From contig NZ_OZ026449.1 of NCBI RefSeq assembly GCF_964019505.1, positions 682,001 through 746,000 of the forward strand: 64,000 bases of DNA. Direction: 5' to 3'. Under the pieces are notes generated by a model, which worked only from the letters and a program-made list of their open reading frames with translations, ran no database searches and was not told the DNA's origin. The stretch is from TIUS-1 sp964019505. Its GTDB lineage: Bacteria; Bacillota_I; Bacilli_A; Mycoplasmatales; Mycoplasmataceae. Shown here in pieces: positions 39,129 through 48,536 of the stretch (positions are counted from its first letter, which is position 1; each line of letters starts with the position of its first letter). A program made the position numbers and the translations under genes.

Positions 39129-39754
39129 TAGGCGTATACCTCCTCGATGTGTCTTACGGCATCTTCTGTAATCAATAATGTTTTTGCATTCATTATGTCA
39201 AATAAGTTCAACTTGATTACATCAATTGTTTTTACACCTTGAATATTTGATGATGATTTAGCTACGTTAAAATCGTCTTCAAGTGTAACAACTAATGTTT
39301 TGTTTTCGTTGATTGATAAATCTTTACGAAGTTTGATAAACCCTTTTGTTGAAGGTTTAGCAAATTTGAATTGATCAACAATTATTAAATTAACTTCTTT
39401 TGCTTTAATTGATAAAGCTGATTTAATTGCTAATTGTCTAACTTTTTTATTAACCATTTTTTTGTAGTTAATATTTGGAGTTGGTCCAAAGACAACTCCA
39501 CCACCTCTTCATTGTGGTGCTCTGATAGATCCTTGACGAGCTCTACCTGTTCCTTTTTGTCTTCATGGTTTTTTTCCACCACCACGAACTTCACCTCTTG
39601 TTTTTACTTTTCTAGTTCCTTGTCTTAAGGCCGCTTGTTGAGAAACAACAGTATCGAACATTGCTTGTTTGTGTGGTTTGATTCCAAATACACTTGAAGC
39701 AATTTCAATTTCTTTAACGGTTTTACCTGTAATATCAAATACTTTAATTTTCAT
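39128..39754 (-). CDS. rplD: 50S ribosomal protein L4 (uL4)
   Basis: L4, 208 aa, reaches into the exit tunnel; in other bacteria it also regulates the S10 operon. It starts KIKVFDITGKTVKEIEIASS. The loop is complete across two TGA Trp codons (RGEVRGGGKKPWRQKGTGRA, then APQWRGGGVVFGP). Between rplC and rplW. Confidence 0.97.
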
Positions 39755-39766
39755 ATAAACCCCCTA

Positions 39767-40468
39767 TTACTCAGTTGCTGCCACTTCTTCTGAAATTGGC
39801 GCCTCTTGTTTTTTGTTTCTAGAAATAATTTGTGAAGTTGTTGTTGCTTTTTTACCTTTAGCATTTTGCTTGATAATTACAAATCCTTTTTTAGGTCCTG
39901 GTATTGAACCTTTAACAAGGATTACATTTTTATCATCTAAAATTGCAACGATTTCTAAGTTTTGTATTGTTACTTTTTCGTGTCCCATGTGACCAGCCAT
40001 TTTTTTAGATTTAAATATTCTGTTAATAATAGCTCCCATTGATCCAATACCTCTGTGGTATCCTGACCCATGTGATTTTGGTCCTATTGAGTAGTTGTGT
40101 CTTTTAATAGCCCCAGCGAATCCTTTACCTTTAGAAATTCCTGTAACATCGATGAATGTTCCTGGTTGGAATAGTTGACCTGGTTTTAGATCTTCTCCAA
40201 CTTCGAAACCTTTCATGTTACGAATCTCTTTAACGAAGCGCTTAGGTGATGAGTTTGCTGCTTTGAACTGTCCCATCTGTGGTTTGTTAACTAAATTTTC
40301 TCTTTTTTGACCCACACCTAATTTAAGTGCTTCATATCCGTCTTTTTCAATTGTTTTAACTGCAAGAACTTTATTTGGTTCAACAGCAACAACAGTAACT
40401 GGAATTAATTTTCCATTTTCGTCGAATACTTGAGTCATCTCTAGTTTTTGTCCTAAGATTCCTATCAT
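39767..40468 (-). CDS. rplC: 50S ribosomal protein L3 (uL3)
   Basis: L3, 233 aa, an assembly initiator near the peptidyl-transferase centre. It starts MIGILGQKLEMTQVFDENGK and has DVTGISKGKGFAGAIKRHNY and GMAGHMGHEKVT-like text (AGHMGHEKVTIQNLEIVAIL). A short tail (GKKATTTSQIISRNKKQ...) extends past the usual end. Between rpsJ and rplD. Confidence 0.97.
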   Translation of the reverse strand: MIGILGQKLEMTQVFDENGKLIPVTVVAVEPNKVLAVKTIEKDGYEALKLGVGQKRENLVNKPQMGQFKAANSSPKRFVKEIRNMKGFEVGEDLKPGQLFQPGTFIDVTGISKGKGFAGAIKRHNYSIGPKSHGSGYHRGIGSMGAIINRIFKSKKMAGHMGHEKVTIQNLEIVAILDDKNVILVKGSIPGPKKGFVIIKQNAKGKKATTTSQIISRNKKQEAPISEEVAATE

Positions 40469-40523
40469 AGATTTTCTCCTTTATCTTTTGTAATGAGTTT
40501 CATACATACTTTGTGATTTTGTT

Positions 40524-40832
40524 TTATAGTTTGATTTCTATATTTACCCCTGTAGGTAATTGAACTCTTGTTAGAGAATCCATTGTTTTTGCAGTTGGGT
40601 TAATAATTTCTAAAATTCTTTTATGTGTTCTAATTTCAAATTGTTCACGTGAATCTTTATGTTTATGAACTGATCTTAAAATTGTAATGATTTCTTTATC
40701 AGTCGGTAAAGGGATTGGACCCCTAACTTTTGCTCCTGTTGATTCTGCTGCTTCAATGATTTTTACCATTGATTGATCAACTATTGCGTTGTCATAACTT
40801 TTAAGTTTGATTCTAATTTTTTGCTGAGCCAT
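40524..40832 (-). CDS. rpsJ: 30S ribosomal protein S10 (uS10)
   Basis: S10, 102 aa, also a transcription antitermination factor (NusE) in other bacteria. It starts AQQKIRIKLKSYDNAIVDQS and has GPIPLPTDKEIITILRSVHK. First gene of the superoperon. GGAGGAATT precedes ATG 40832. Confidence 0.98.
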   Translation of the reverse strand: MAQQKIRIKLKSYDNAIVDQSMVKIIEAAESTGAKVRGPIPLPTDKEIITILRSVHKHKDSREQFEIRTHKRILEIINPTAKTMDSLTRVQLPTGVNIEIKL

Positions 40833-40851
40833 TAATTCCTCCTATATAATA

Positions 40852-40875
40852 GACAACCCTTATCGGTGTGTTGTC
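40852..40875 (-). promoter_or_regulatory. Hairpin in the rpsJ leader
   Basis: GACAAC and GTTGTC form a 6-bp stem with a 12-nt loop, about 20 nt upstream of the rpsJ start on the minus strand. It is in the position of an S10 leader control element, but resemblance to known leaders was not established. A TATAAT-like element lies upstream near 40900 without a good -35 box. Confidence 0.35.
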
Positions 40876-40970
40876 AATATGCACACAAAATACATACGTA
40901 ATATTTATTATATATAAGTTTTTCGATTAGAAAGAATAATCTTTAAAATAATTTTGATGGTCTATATACA

Positions 40971-41003
40971 AAAATAAAACTCAAAATATTTGAGTTTTAT
41001 TTT
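40971..41003 (-). terminator. Terminator of alaS
   Basis: A 15-bp stem (AAAATAAAACTCAAA with TTTGAGTTTTATTTT) with a 3-base loop. It includes the alaS stop codon and lies upstream of the S10 promoter region. Confidence 0.8.
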
Positions 41004-43660
41004 GTTTTAACAATTTTACCTTGGGCAAATTTTGGATTTCCCCCACCCTTAATTTCATATTTTTGATTACCTTTAAGGATATCAATTGCAGATATTTTTG
41101 GGTCACCAGAAGAAATTACACATACGTTTAACTTTTCATTGTAAGCTTCAAATACCAATAATTTATATTTGTTTTGTAGTATGTCAGAAATTTTCTTAAA
41201 CATGTTCATATCAAGAATTTCATCAATCAATATAATTTTGTTATCAACCGGTTCTAACATTTTGTATTCTTCAATAGCTACATCTGACATTTCTGATTCA
41301 GTTGTTTTTTGATAAATTTTAAAGTTACCTTTGAACTCAGATATTTGTTCCTTCATTTTAACAAAGTTCTTTTCTATCACCTTCAATGAATCTATATCTT
41401 TTAATAAGAGCTCAATTAATTTTGATGGTCTTACTTTTTTTAGATCTTCAAACTTATTTCTCTGAACAATGATTTCACTTTTTTGTTTTGCAAATTGCTC
41501 TTCTAAAAATTCCTGAATTGTACTTTCGGTTGTTAGTGCACTAAATCTATATACACCACTACCTTTTGATTCAACACTTGTAATAAATATTTTTTCAATC
41601 AACCCTGTATGTTCAACGTGTGTTCCCCCACATAGTTCACTTGATACATTTGAGAACTTAACAACCCTTACTGTAGAATCATATTTTTCACTAAACAATG
41701 CTAGTGCATGATATTTTTCAATTGCGTCTTTTAGTGAGCAAAAGTAAACTTCACGCTTAAAATTTTTTGAAATATATTTATTTGCTTGATCAGATATTTT
41801 TGTTATCTCATCTTGTGTTGGCATTCTGCTAAATGAAATGTCTAGTCTAAATCCATTTTCATCATTGTAACTACCAGTTTGTGTAGCATCTTTACCCAAC
41901 ACCTCACGAACAGTCGCGTGCAATAAGTGAGTACCTGAGTGATTGTTTGCTGTGAGCAATCTTTTTGATTCTTCAACTTCGGTTGTAATTATGTCGCCAA
42001 CCTTTAATTTGTTAGCAACAACAACGGTGTGTATGTTTTGTCCATTAGGTCCAGATTGAACATCAATAACTTTATGGACATCGCCATCGCCATCAATTAA
42101 GATACCTGTGTCATTTGCTTGTCCACCTTTTTCTGCATAGAATGGTGTTCTATCAAATATCACTTGTACTACTTCGTCTGACTTTGCAGTCTTAACTTCT
42201 ACATCATTTGCAAACATGAATACAACTTTTGAATCGATAGTTGATTGCGTTTCATATCCAACAAATTCTGATTCAACTTTTAGTTCAGTTAATATCTTTG
42301 ATTGTTTATTTCAAACTGCTTTGTTTTTATTCGCATTCTTAGCAACTACTTTTGCAGCTTCAAATAATTTTTCAAATCCTTCGAAATCAACTTTGATGTT
42401 TTCTTTTTCACCAAGTTCTGTAATTATTTCTATTGGGAATCCATATGATTCAAATAGTAGTAATGCATTTTTAGCACTAACTACTTTATCCTTAGAAATA
42501 ATTTCATAAAAGAATTCATATCCTTTTGTAAGTGTTTTAAGGAATTTTGTTTCTTCATCTAAAATTGATTTTTTAACAATATCTTTTTTGTCTTTTAAAT
42601 ATACATAAAAGCTTCCCATTGTTGAAATTACTATATCAACCAAATCTGACATGAATGGCTTGTTGATTCCCAATGACTTAGCATAAACACTTGATCTTCT
42701 AATAAGTCTTCTAATAATATACCCACGATCTTTGTTAGAAGGAAATGCTCCATCTGCAATCGCAAAAGCACAAGCCCTAACATGATCTGCAATAATTTTA
42801 AATGCAGTATTGATTTGAGTTTGTTCCGGTGTTGGGTTAAAGTAATTTTCAATTGAATACCTTTTGTCAGTTAATTTTTCAACAGCTTTAATTGTTGGCA
42901 TAAATAAATCTGTTTCAAAGTTTGTTGGTGTTTCTTGAAAAATAGAAACTATACGTTCAAGTCCTGCACCTGTATCTATATTTTTTCTTGGTAATGGTGT
43001 GTAGTTGTTTTGCCCATCATTGTTGAATTGTGAAAATACGATATTTCAAACTTCGATGTATCTATCGTTTTCAATATCGTCTTTTAATAATTTGACACCA
43101 ATATTTTCTTTATCTCAAATTATTCCGCGATCAAAAAAGATTTCACTATTTGGTCCACATGGTCCTTGGCCAACATCTCAGAAGTTTGTATCTCTACCCA
43201 TTTTAAAAATCTTATCTTCACTTAGTCCGATTATGTTTCTTCAAATATCATAGGCTTCTTGATCTTCTTCAAATACTGTTACATACAATTTTTCAATTGG
43301 CATTGCGTATCACTCTTTTGAAGTTAATAACTCTCAAGCAAATTCAATTGCTTCTTTTTTAAAATAATCACCAATAGAAAAATTACCCAACATTTCAAAC
43401 ATAGTTTGGTGTCTTGCGGTAACTCCTACATTTTCAATATCATTTGTTCTAATTGCTTTCTGTGAGTTTGTTAATCTTCGTGATGGTGGATTTAATCTTC
43501 CATCAAAGTATGGTTTCAAAGTAGCTACACCTGAATTGATTCACAATAGACTTGGATCATTAACTGGTACTAAACTTACTGGTTCTAGAAAATGATGTTT
43601 TTTAGATTTGAAAAAATCCAATCATATTTTTCTAACTTCATTTGAACTTAATTTTTTCAT
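40997..43660 (-). CDS. alaS: Alanyl-tRNA synthetase
   Basis: Class II synthetase, 887 aa, full-length. The catalytic domain starts KKLSSNEVRKIWLDFFKSKK and includes GARHQTMFEMLGNFSIGDYF-type text (VTARHQTMFEMLGNFSIGDY) and GPCGPNSEIFFDRG. The editing domain has SGTHLLHATV and CGGTHVEHTG metal-binding motifs, so misacylated Ser/Gly can be cleared. The C-terminal C-Ala region is present, ending GGGNPKFAQGKIVKTK. Several TGA Trp codons. ATG 43660 has TAGGTGAA and a TATAAT element lies about 18 bp upstream. Monocistronic, between two terminators. Confidence 0.97.
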
Positions 43661-43692
43661 GTTTCACCTACAAATAAATTATATATTAATAA

Positions 43693-43715
43693 AAAAATAG
43701 GCACTGTCTATTTTT
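43693..43715 (-). terminator. Terminator after the 339-aa membrane protein gene
   Basis: AAAAATAG pairs with CTATTTTT (loop of 7), followed on the minus strand by a T-run. It lies 3 bp after the stop codon. Confidence 0.65.
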
Positions 43716-43718
43716 GCT

Positions 43719-44738
43719 CTAAACTTGTTTCAACCACTCACGTGCATCTTCAAGCTTTGCTTTCAACTCATCACATTCAAGAACTTTAATTCCATCCCTT
43801 ACAGATTCAACATAATCTTTAATTTCAGCATCACTTACATTAAAGATTACTTTTAGGAAACTTGTATCAAGTTCTAGAATTGGGCCATCAATAGCTCCGG
43901 CTCCGATTATAACTTTTCCATCCACTAATTTTATTATTAGATCTGCCGTGTCTTCAGGGTTAACACAATTAATCTTATTGATTATATCTTCTATCATTCC
44001 ATCTGCTTCATCTTTAACGCCATCAAGTCCAGCAATAATTCCGTCTGTAATACCTTTAACTTGCGTCTTAACAAGCATCTCAATTGTTGTACCCACTTTG
44101 ATATCTGAACCTATTGTAAACGCAATTGCTCAAACACTTATCCCAAGCATTATGAAGAACCCAATAAAATAAGATACTTTTACAGTCTCTCTTATTCATT
44201 TGTATTTTGGTGCTAAGTTAACCAATACAGTTACAACTACAATTGCAATAGTACACACTCAGGCAATGAATGTCGGAACTTTCAAGAAGAACTTAATTAC
44301 AGATTCAGTTGATAGGTTGTCTAAGTTGGTTTCTGACCCAAATATACTTCCGATAAATGAGTTGAAGAATTCAGAACCAACTTCTCCTGAAGCTGACATC
44401 ATTGATGTCAATGCTCCAAGTATTGGATCTATAAAAATAGCAACTGGTGTTTGTATCCCAAATCAATTGTAATTAATTGCAAATATAAGCATTGAAAAAA
44501 TGAAGGCAAAAAATGCTCATATGTAAAACATTACATATGTAAACCTTCTAGTTCCTTTTCTATGAAATGATTTGTAAATTAGCAAACTAAATAAAGTTCC
44601 TGCCAATATTAGAAATGAAAGAACAATCATTACAATTTTAAACGCACTATCCACAACACCTAGATTAAGCATTGAAAATATATTTTCAATAAACCCATTT
44701 ACGCTTTGATCAATATCTTCTGTAATTCCTCTTAACAT
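43719..44738 (-). CDS. Unknown membrane protein with four or five helices
   Basis: Membrane protein of 339 aa, not recognised. Hydrophobic segments are at about residues 32-55 (IVMIVLSFLILAGTLFSLLI), 72-90, 140-165 and 180-205. A soluble C-terminal part of about 130 residues follows, beginning near KVGTTIEMLVKTQVKG and acidic, with two Cys (INCVNPEDTADL and VLECDELKAK), ending DAREWLKQV. The N-terminus is also amphipathic (GITEDIDQSVNGFIENIF). Trp codons are TGA. Flanked by terminators on both sides, so a single-gene unit between alaS and pepA. No function can be assigned. Confidence 0.75.
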
Positions 44739-44795
44739 TTAAATCCCTTATAACAATTAAGTTAATCTTATCAAATTAACAATTTGAATAAATAA

Positions 44796-44819
44796 AAATC
44801 ACTACTTCAGTAGTGATTT
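44796..44819 (-). terminator. Terminator after pepA
   Basis: A 10-bp perfect stem (AAATCACTAC with GTAGTGATTT, loop TTCA), followed on the minus strand by TTTATT. It lies 7 bp after the pepA stop. Confidence 0.8.
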
Positions 44820-44825
44820 GTTTTA

Positions 44826-46169
44826 TTATTTTGAACCTAGTTCAAATAGTGTTTTAACCATTGGTCCATTACCGCGATCATTTGTAGCATCAGTTGCTGC
44901 AATATCTAGGTGAATGTATGGTTTACCTTCAGCAAAGTAATTCAAGAAAGCGGCCGCTGTTGATGAACCTGCTTGTCTACTTGATTCTGCATTATTCATA
45001 TCTGCAACCTTAGATGCTTTTTGCATTACTTCTAAATGCTCATCAATGATCGGTTGTCTTCAAACATACTCAACAGCTTTGTTGTGAGCAACTTCGAATT
45101 CTTTGTAGAATGTATCATTAGTTGAAAATGATCCAGTGAATCATGCACCAAGTGCAATAACGATTGCACCAGTTAATGTAGCTACATCAACAACTTTTTG
45201 TGCACCGAATTTTCTAATAGCTAATGTAATTCCGTCAGCTAAAACTAGTCTACCTTCAGCATCTGTGTTTCCAATTTCAACAGTTGCACCGTTCATTGAA
45301 GTTAATACTGATTCTGTAAGTGTAGCTGTTGAACCGATTCTGTTATCTGTTAAACAAGCAACAGCCATTACATTTGCTTTTGCTTTTGCTTTTGCAAGAG
45401 CCATTACTGAAGAACAAACTACAGCCGCTCCTGACATATCGAATTTCATTCCTTTTAAGAAAGGTGAACCTTTTAGGTTGTAACCACCTGAGTCAAAACA
45501 AATTCCTTTTCCGATGAATGCTGTTTTTTCAATTGAAGTATCAGATGAGTATTCCATTACTACAACCCTAGCGTCAACACTAGAACCGGCGTTTACACCA
45601 AGTAGTAATCCCATTTTTAAGTCTTCAATTTGTTTCTTGTTATAAACTGTAACTTTTAAACCCGCAATACCTTTTGATTTCTCAACAAGTTTATTCGCAA
45701 CTTCAACTGAAGTTCCAATGTTTGGTGGTAAGTCTTGTAAGTCTCTTGTGAAGTTTACAAACTCCATTTTGATTTCTGATGTATTAAAGATTTCTTCTAA
45801 TTCTTTTCCATTGAAAACAATGTTGAAATCATTTCCAGGTTTTGATGCTTCTTTTTTCAAAGCTCATCCTGGGTTATTTGCAAACATTATTGCTTCAACT
45901 ACAACTTGGAATATTGATTTTTCTTCACCTTTAATTAAAAAGAATGATTCAATATCAACATTAACATTGTATGGCAATGATGAAAACGCTTTCTTAACTA
46001 ATTCTTCTAATTTTCTTAAGCTTGTGTTTTCGTTTAAAAATAAATAAATTGTTTTTTCTTCACTGATCAAAGTTGTTGCACCAGGTGTTTTAACAACCAT
46101 TTCATTTTTACTTGAACTAACCGCTTTAAGTGTTAGATCGAATGATTTATTACTGTTTTTAAGTATCAT
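44826..46169 (-). CDS. pepA: Leucyl aminopeptidase (peptidase family M17)
   Basis: Cytosolic M17 aminopeptidase, 447 aa, releases N-terminal residues from peptides using two metal ions. The C-terminal catalytic domain contains GKGICFDSGGYNLKG (catalytic Lys and metal ligand Asp) and the signature NTDAEGRLVLADG. The N-terminal domain (first 110 residues) is weakly conserved. Trp codons are TGA. ATG 46169 has AGAGGA. Mollicutes rely on peptide import, so this enzyme probably supplies amino acids. Confidence 0.95.
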
Positions 46170-46191
46170 ATATTTTTCCTCTAATCTTTCT

Positions 46192-46779
46192 TTATATTAA
46201 CATGTATTTTTTCTTGCAATGTTTTCTAATGCATTTAATTTTTATACTATACGGTATTTCTTTATCAGGTGAACTGACATATGTGGCATTAATCATACCG
46301 CCTCCGCAATTGATGCAATGGTATTTTCTGTCTCGTAATCTTTTGTTAACATTTGTAAATTTATTTCAAACTTTCATAATGTTAATTATTTCAAACTTAA
46401 ACCTTTCTTGTTCATTGTCTGAAATTAATATTATTCCAAAATATAGATCATCTATATTTTGATTATTTTTATTTAATAATTTTAGTCATGGTTTATAGGT
46501 TCTATCAACACCTTTTTCAATATTGCTTTTGTGTGTTTTTAGTCTAGTTCGTATGTTGTTTGAAATCCCTACATAACTAAATGATAGTTCATCATTTAGT
46601 TTAGAAAAAATAACATATACACCTTGAACATTTTTTTCAAATAAATCAATCTCATTAAGTTTACTTACTGAACTGAATTTTATTGTATTAAAATCTCAAG
46701 TTGAGATTTTAATAGCTAGATCTCTATTTGATTCATTCTTTGATTGTTTTGCAATTTTAATATCTGAATATTTATACAT
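46192..46779 (-). CDS. GIY-YIG domain protein with a C-terminal Cys cluster
   Basis: Protein of 195 aa. At about residues 52-84 it has a GIY-YIG-type core: VQGVYVIFS followed by FSYVGISNNIRTRLKTHKS, with the two GIY/YIG-like tripeptides (GVY and YVG) and the downstream Arg. GIY-YIG domains are metal-dependent nucleases found in UvrC, homing and restriction enzymes, and small repair proteins. The C-terminus has HCINCGGGM and KCIRKHCKKKY, which could bind zinc. The start overlaps the stop of the upstream S-component gene by 8 bp. It lies downstream of a group containing uvrA and uvrB, so a link to repair is conceivable but not shown. Not recognised as a named protein. Confidence 0.75.
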
Positions 46780-47458
46780 CTTTTTTCTTACCATCTGTCT
46801 TTAAATAATACCAACAGTCCTGATCGTTCATTCTTTTTATTATTTGAATCAGTGCAAAGTATGTGGCCGATATTAAAGATATATAGATAGATAGTGAAAT
46901 AGGTAATTTAATTAATTTGATAATAATATCTACAAAAACATACTCACCAAACCCCATACTATAAAGTCAAAGCGGATTTAGTATTAATGATTGCATTGTG
47001 AATGCAATGGAATAAATCAATGCTCCTTTTATAATTATGAATTTCTTCCCAAACAATAAAGTCACACCACCAGAAAAACCAATGATGGCTGTACACAACA
47101 TAAACCCTGCATGGAACGCTCCCCCACCAAGACCAACTAGTGCTCCGATTAAATCAGCACACACTGCGCAAATTACTCCAAGCATTGGTCCATAAAGTAA
47201 TCCAACAATAAAGATTAATCATTGCCCCAAAGCTAATTTTATTGAATATGAAAATATCGAAAGGTTGTACCCAAGTAGGTTTGTAAGTATTGCAGATAGA
47301 CCACAAATCATTCCGACAATTGCTATGTGTAATATCTTTGTATCTTTAATTCTTTTTCTCTCGATTAAAACAGAAGCCGCCAAAAACAAAGCAATTAGAA
47401 TTCAAGACACAACATTTGTGGCAACCAACCAAGTTGCTCTTTCTGGCAAATTACTCAA
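46772..47458 (-). CDS. folT: ECF transporter S component, probable folate (FolT-like)
   Basis: Hydrophobic protein of about 228 aa with 5-6 helices, typical of an ECF substrate-binding S component. Key text is LGQWLIFIVGLLYGPMLG followed by ADLIGALVG, the pattern of folate-type S components. It overlaps the end of folC by 8 bp, and folC retains folates in the cell, so folate is the likely substrate. The start is a TTG at 47458 (GGAG 6 nt upstream) or a GTG at 47461; neither is certain, and no ATG exists. The energising subunits are encoded at 21.4-24.6 kb. Trp codons are TGA. Confidence 0.85.
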
Positions 47459-48536
47459 CACTATCTCCAAACTCCTTATTAACAAGTGGTATGAAATACA
47501 AACTACCAGTAACAATTATATTCCTTGACTTATTATCTTTGATTAGTTTTGATCAATTATTTGTGAATCTTTTTTCACTCGATAAGTCAATTGATTTTTC
47601 ACTATCAAAATTTGTAAATACAAAATCTGTATCTTTGAATACTTTTTTACACATCTCAACTTTGGATAAATCAGATAGTCCAATTATTATTAATGGATTA
47701 TTTATCTTAGAAACTACCAATAGTAATTTTTCTAACGCATCAATGTTGTGTGCACCATCAATCAGCAACAATGGATCTTTTTTTAATATAGTCATTCTTC
47801 CCAATAGTTTATTTTTTGTTATTTGTGTAGTTATATCTAATTTTTTAAATACACACTCAACCAACCCCTGGTTGTCACTATCGAATAAATTATCTGCAAT
47901 TTTTGAGTTTGCAAATGTGAAGTTGATTTTCAAATTATCAAAATATGTTTTGTATTGCATATTTGAGTTTGCAACAAAAATTTCAGATTTACCTTTTCAT
48001 ATTCCAACCTTTTGATCAATAATTTCTTCAATGTTTTTACCAAGTATATTTGTATGATCTATTGAAATTGAAGTAACCACTAATGCAAGTTGATTTTCAA
48101 AAACATTTGTTGAGTCAAGTTTCCCACCGATTCCAGCTTCAATTATCGCAACTTCAACACCATTATTTGAAAAATGTATAATTCCAATCAATGTTCATAT
48201 TTCAAAATATGTTAATTCATATTTTTTTATTAAGTGTGTATGGTCATTAACTATCTTCTTGATTTCTTCGTCTTTAATATAAACATTGTTAATTTGTATT
48301 CTTTCATTGTGAAACAAAAAAGCGGGAGATATAAACATACCCACCTTCTTGTATTTAGTTTTCATTCCCTCAGACAACATTAATGTTGTTGAACCTTTTC
48401 CGTTTGTTCCAACAACATTAATTACTTTAATGTTGTTTTCAATATTGCTAAGTTCATTACTTAACAATTCTTTTAAACGATAGTTCTTTTTAAATATTAA
48501 TTCTTTGGGAAATATTTCTTTGTCTACACTAATCAT
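47451..48536 (-). CDS. folC: Folylpolyglutamate synthase
   Basis: Mur-ligase-family enzyme of 361 aa that adds glutamates to folates using ATP. The P-loop is VVGTNGKGSTTLMLSEG, the magnesium region is EAGIGGKLDSTNVFEN, and the C-terminal domain holds DGAHNIDALEKLL. It is a little shorter than the usual 420 aa. Overlaps the stop of uvrA by 8 bp at its start and the FolT-like gene at its end, so the group is tightly coupled. Trp codons are TGA. Confidence 0.93.
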
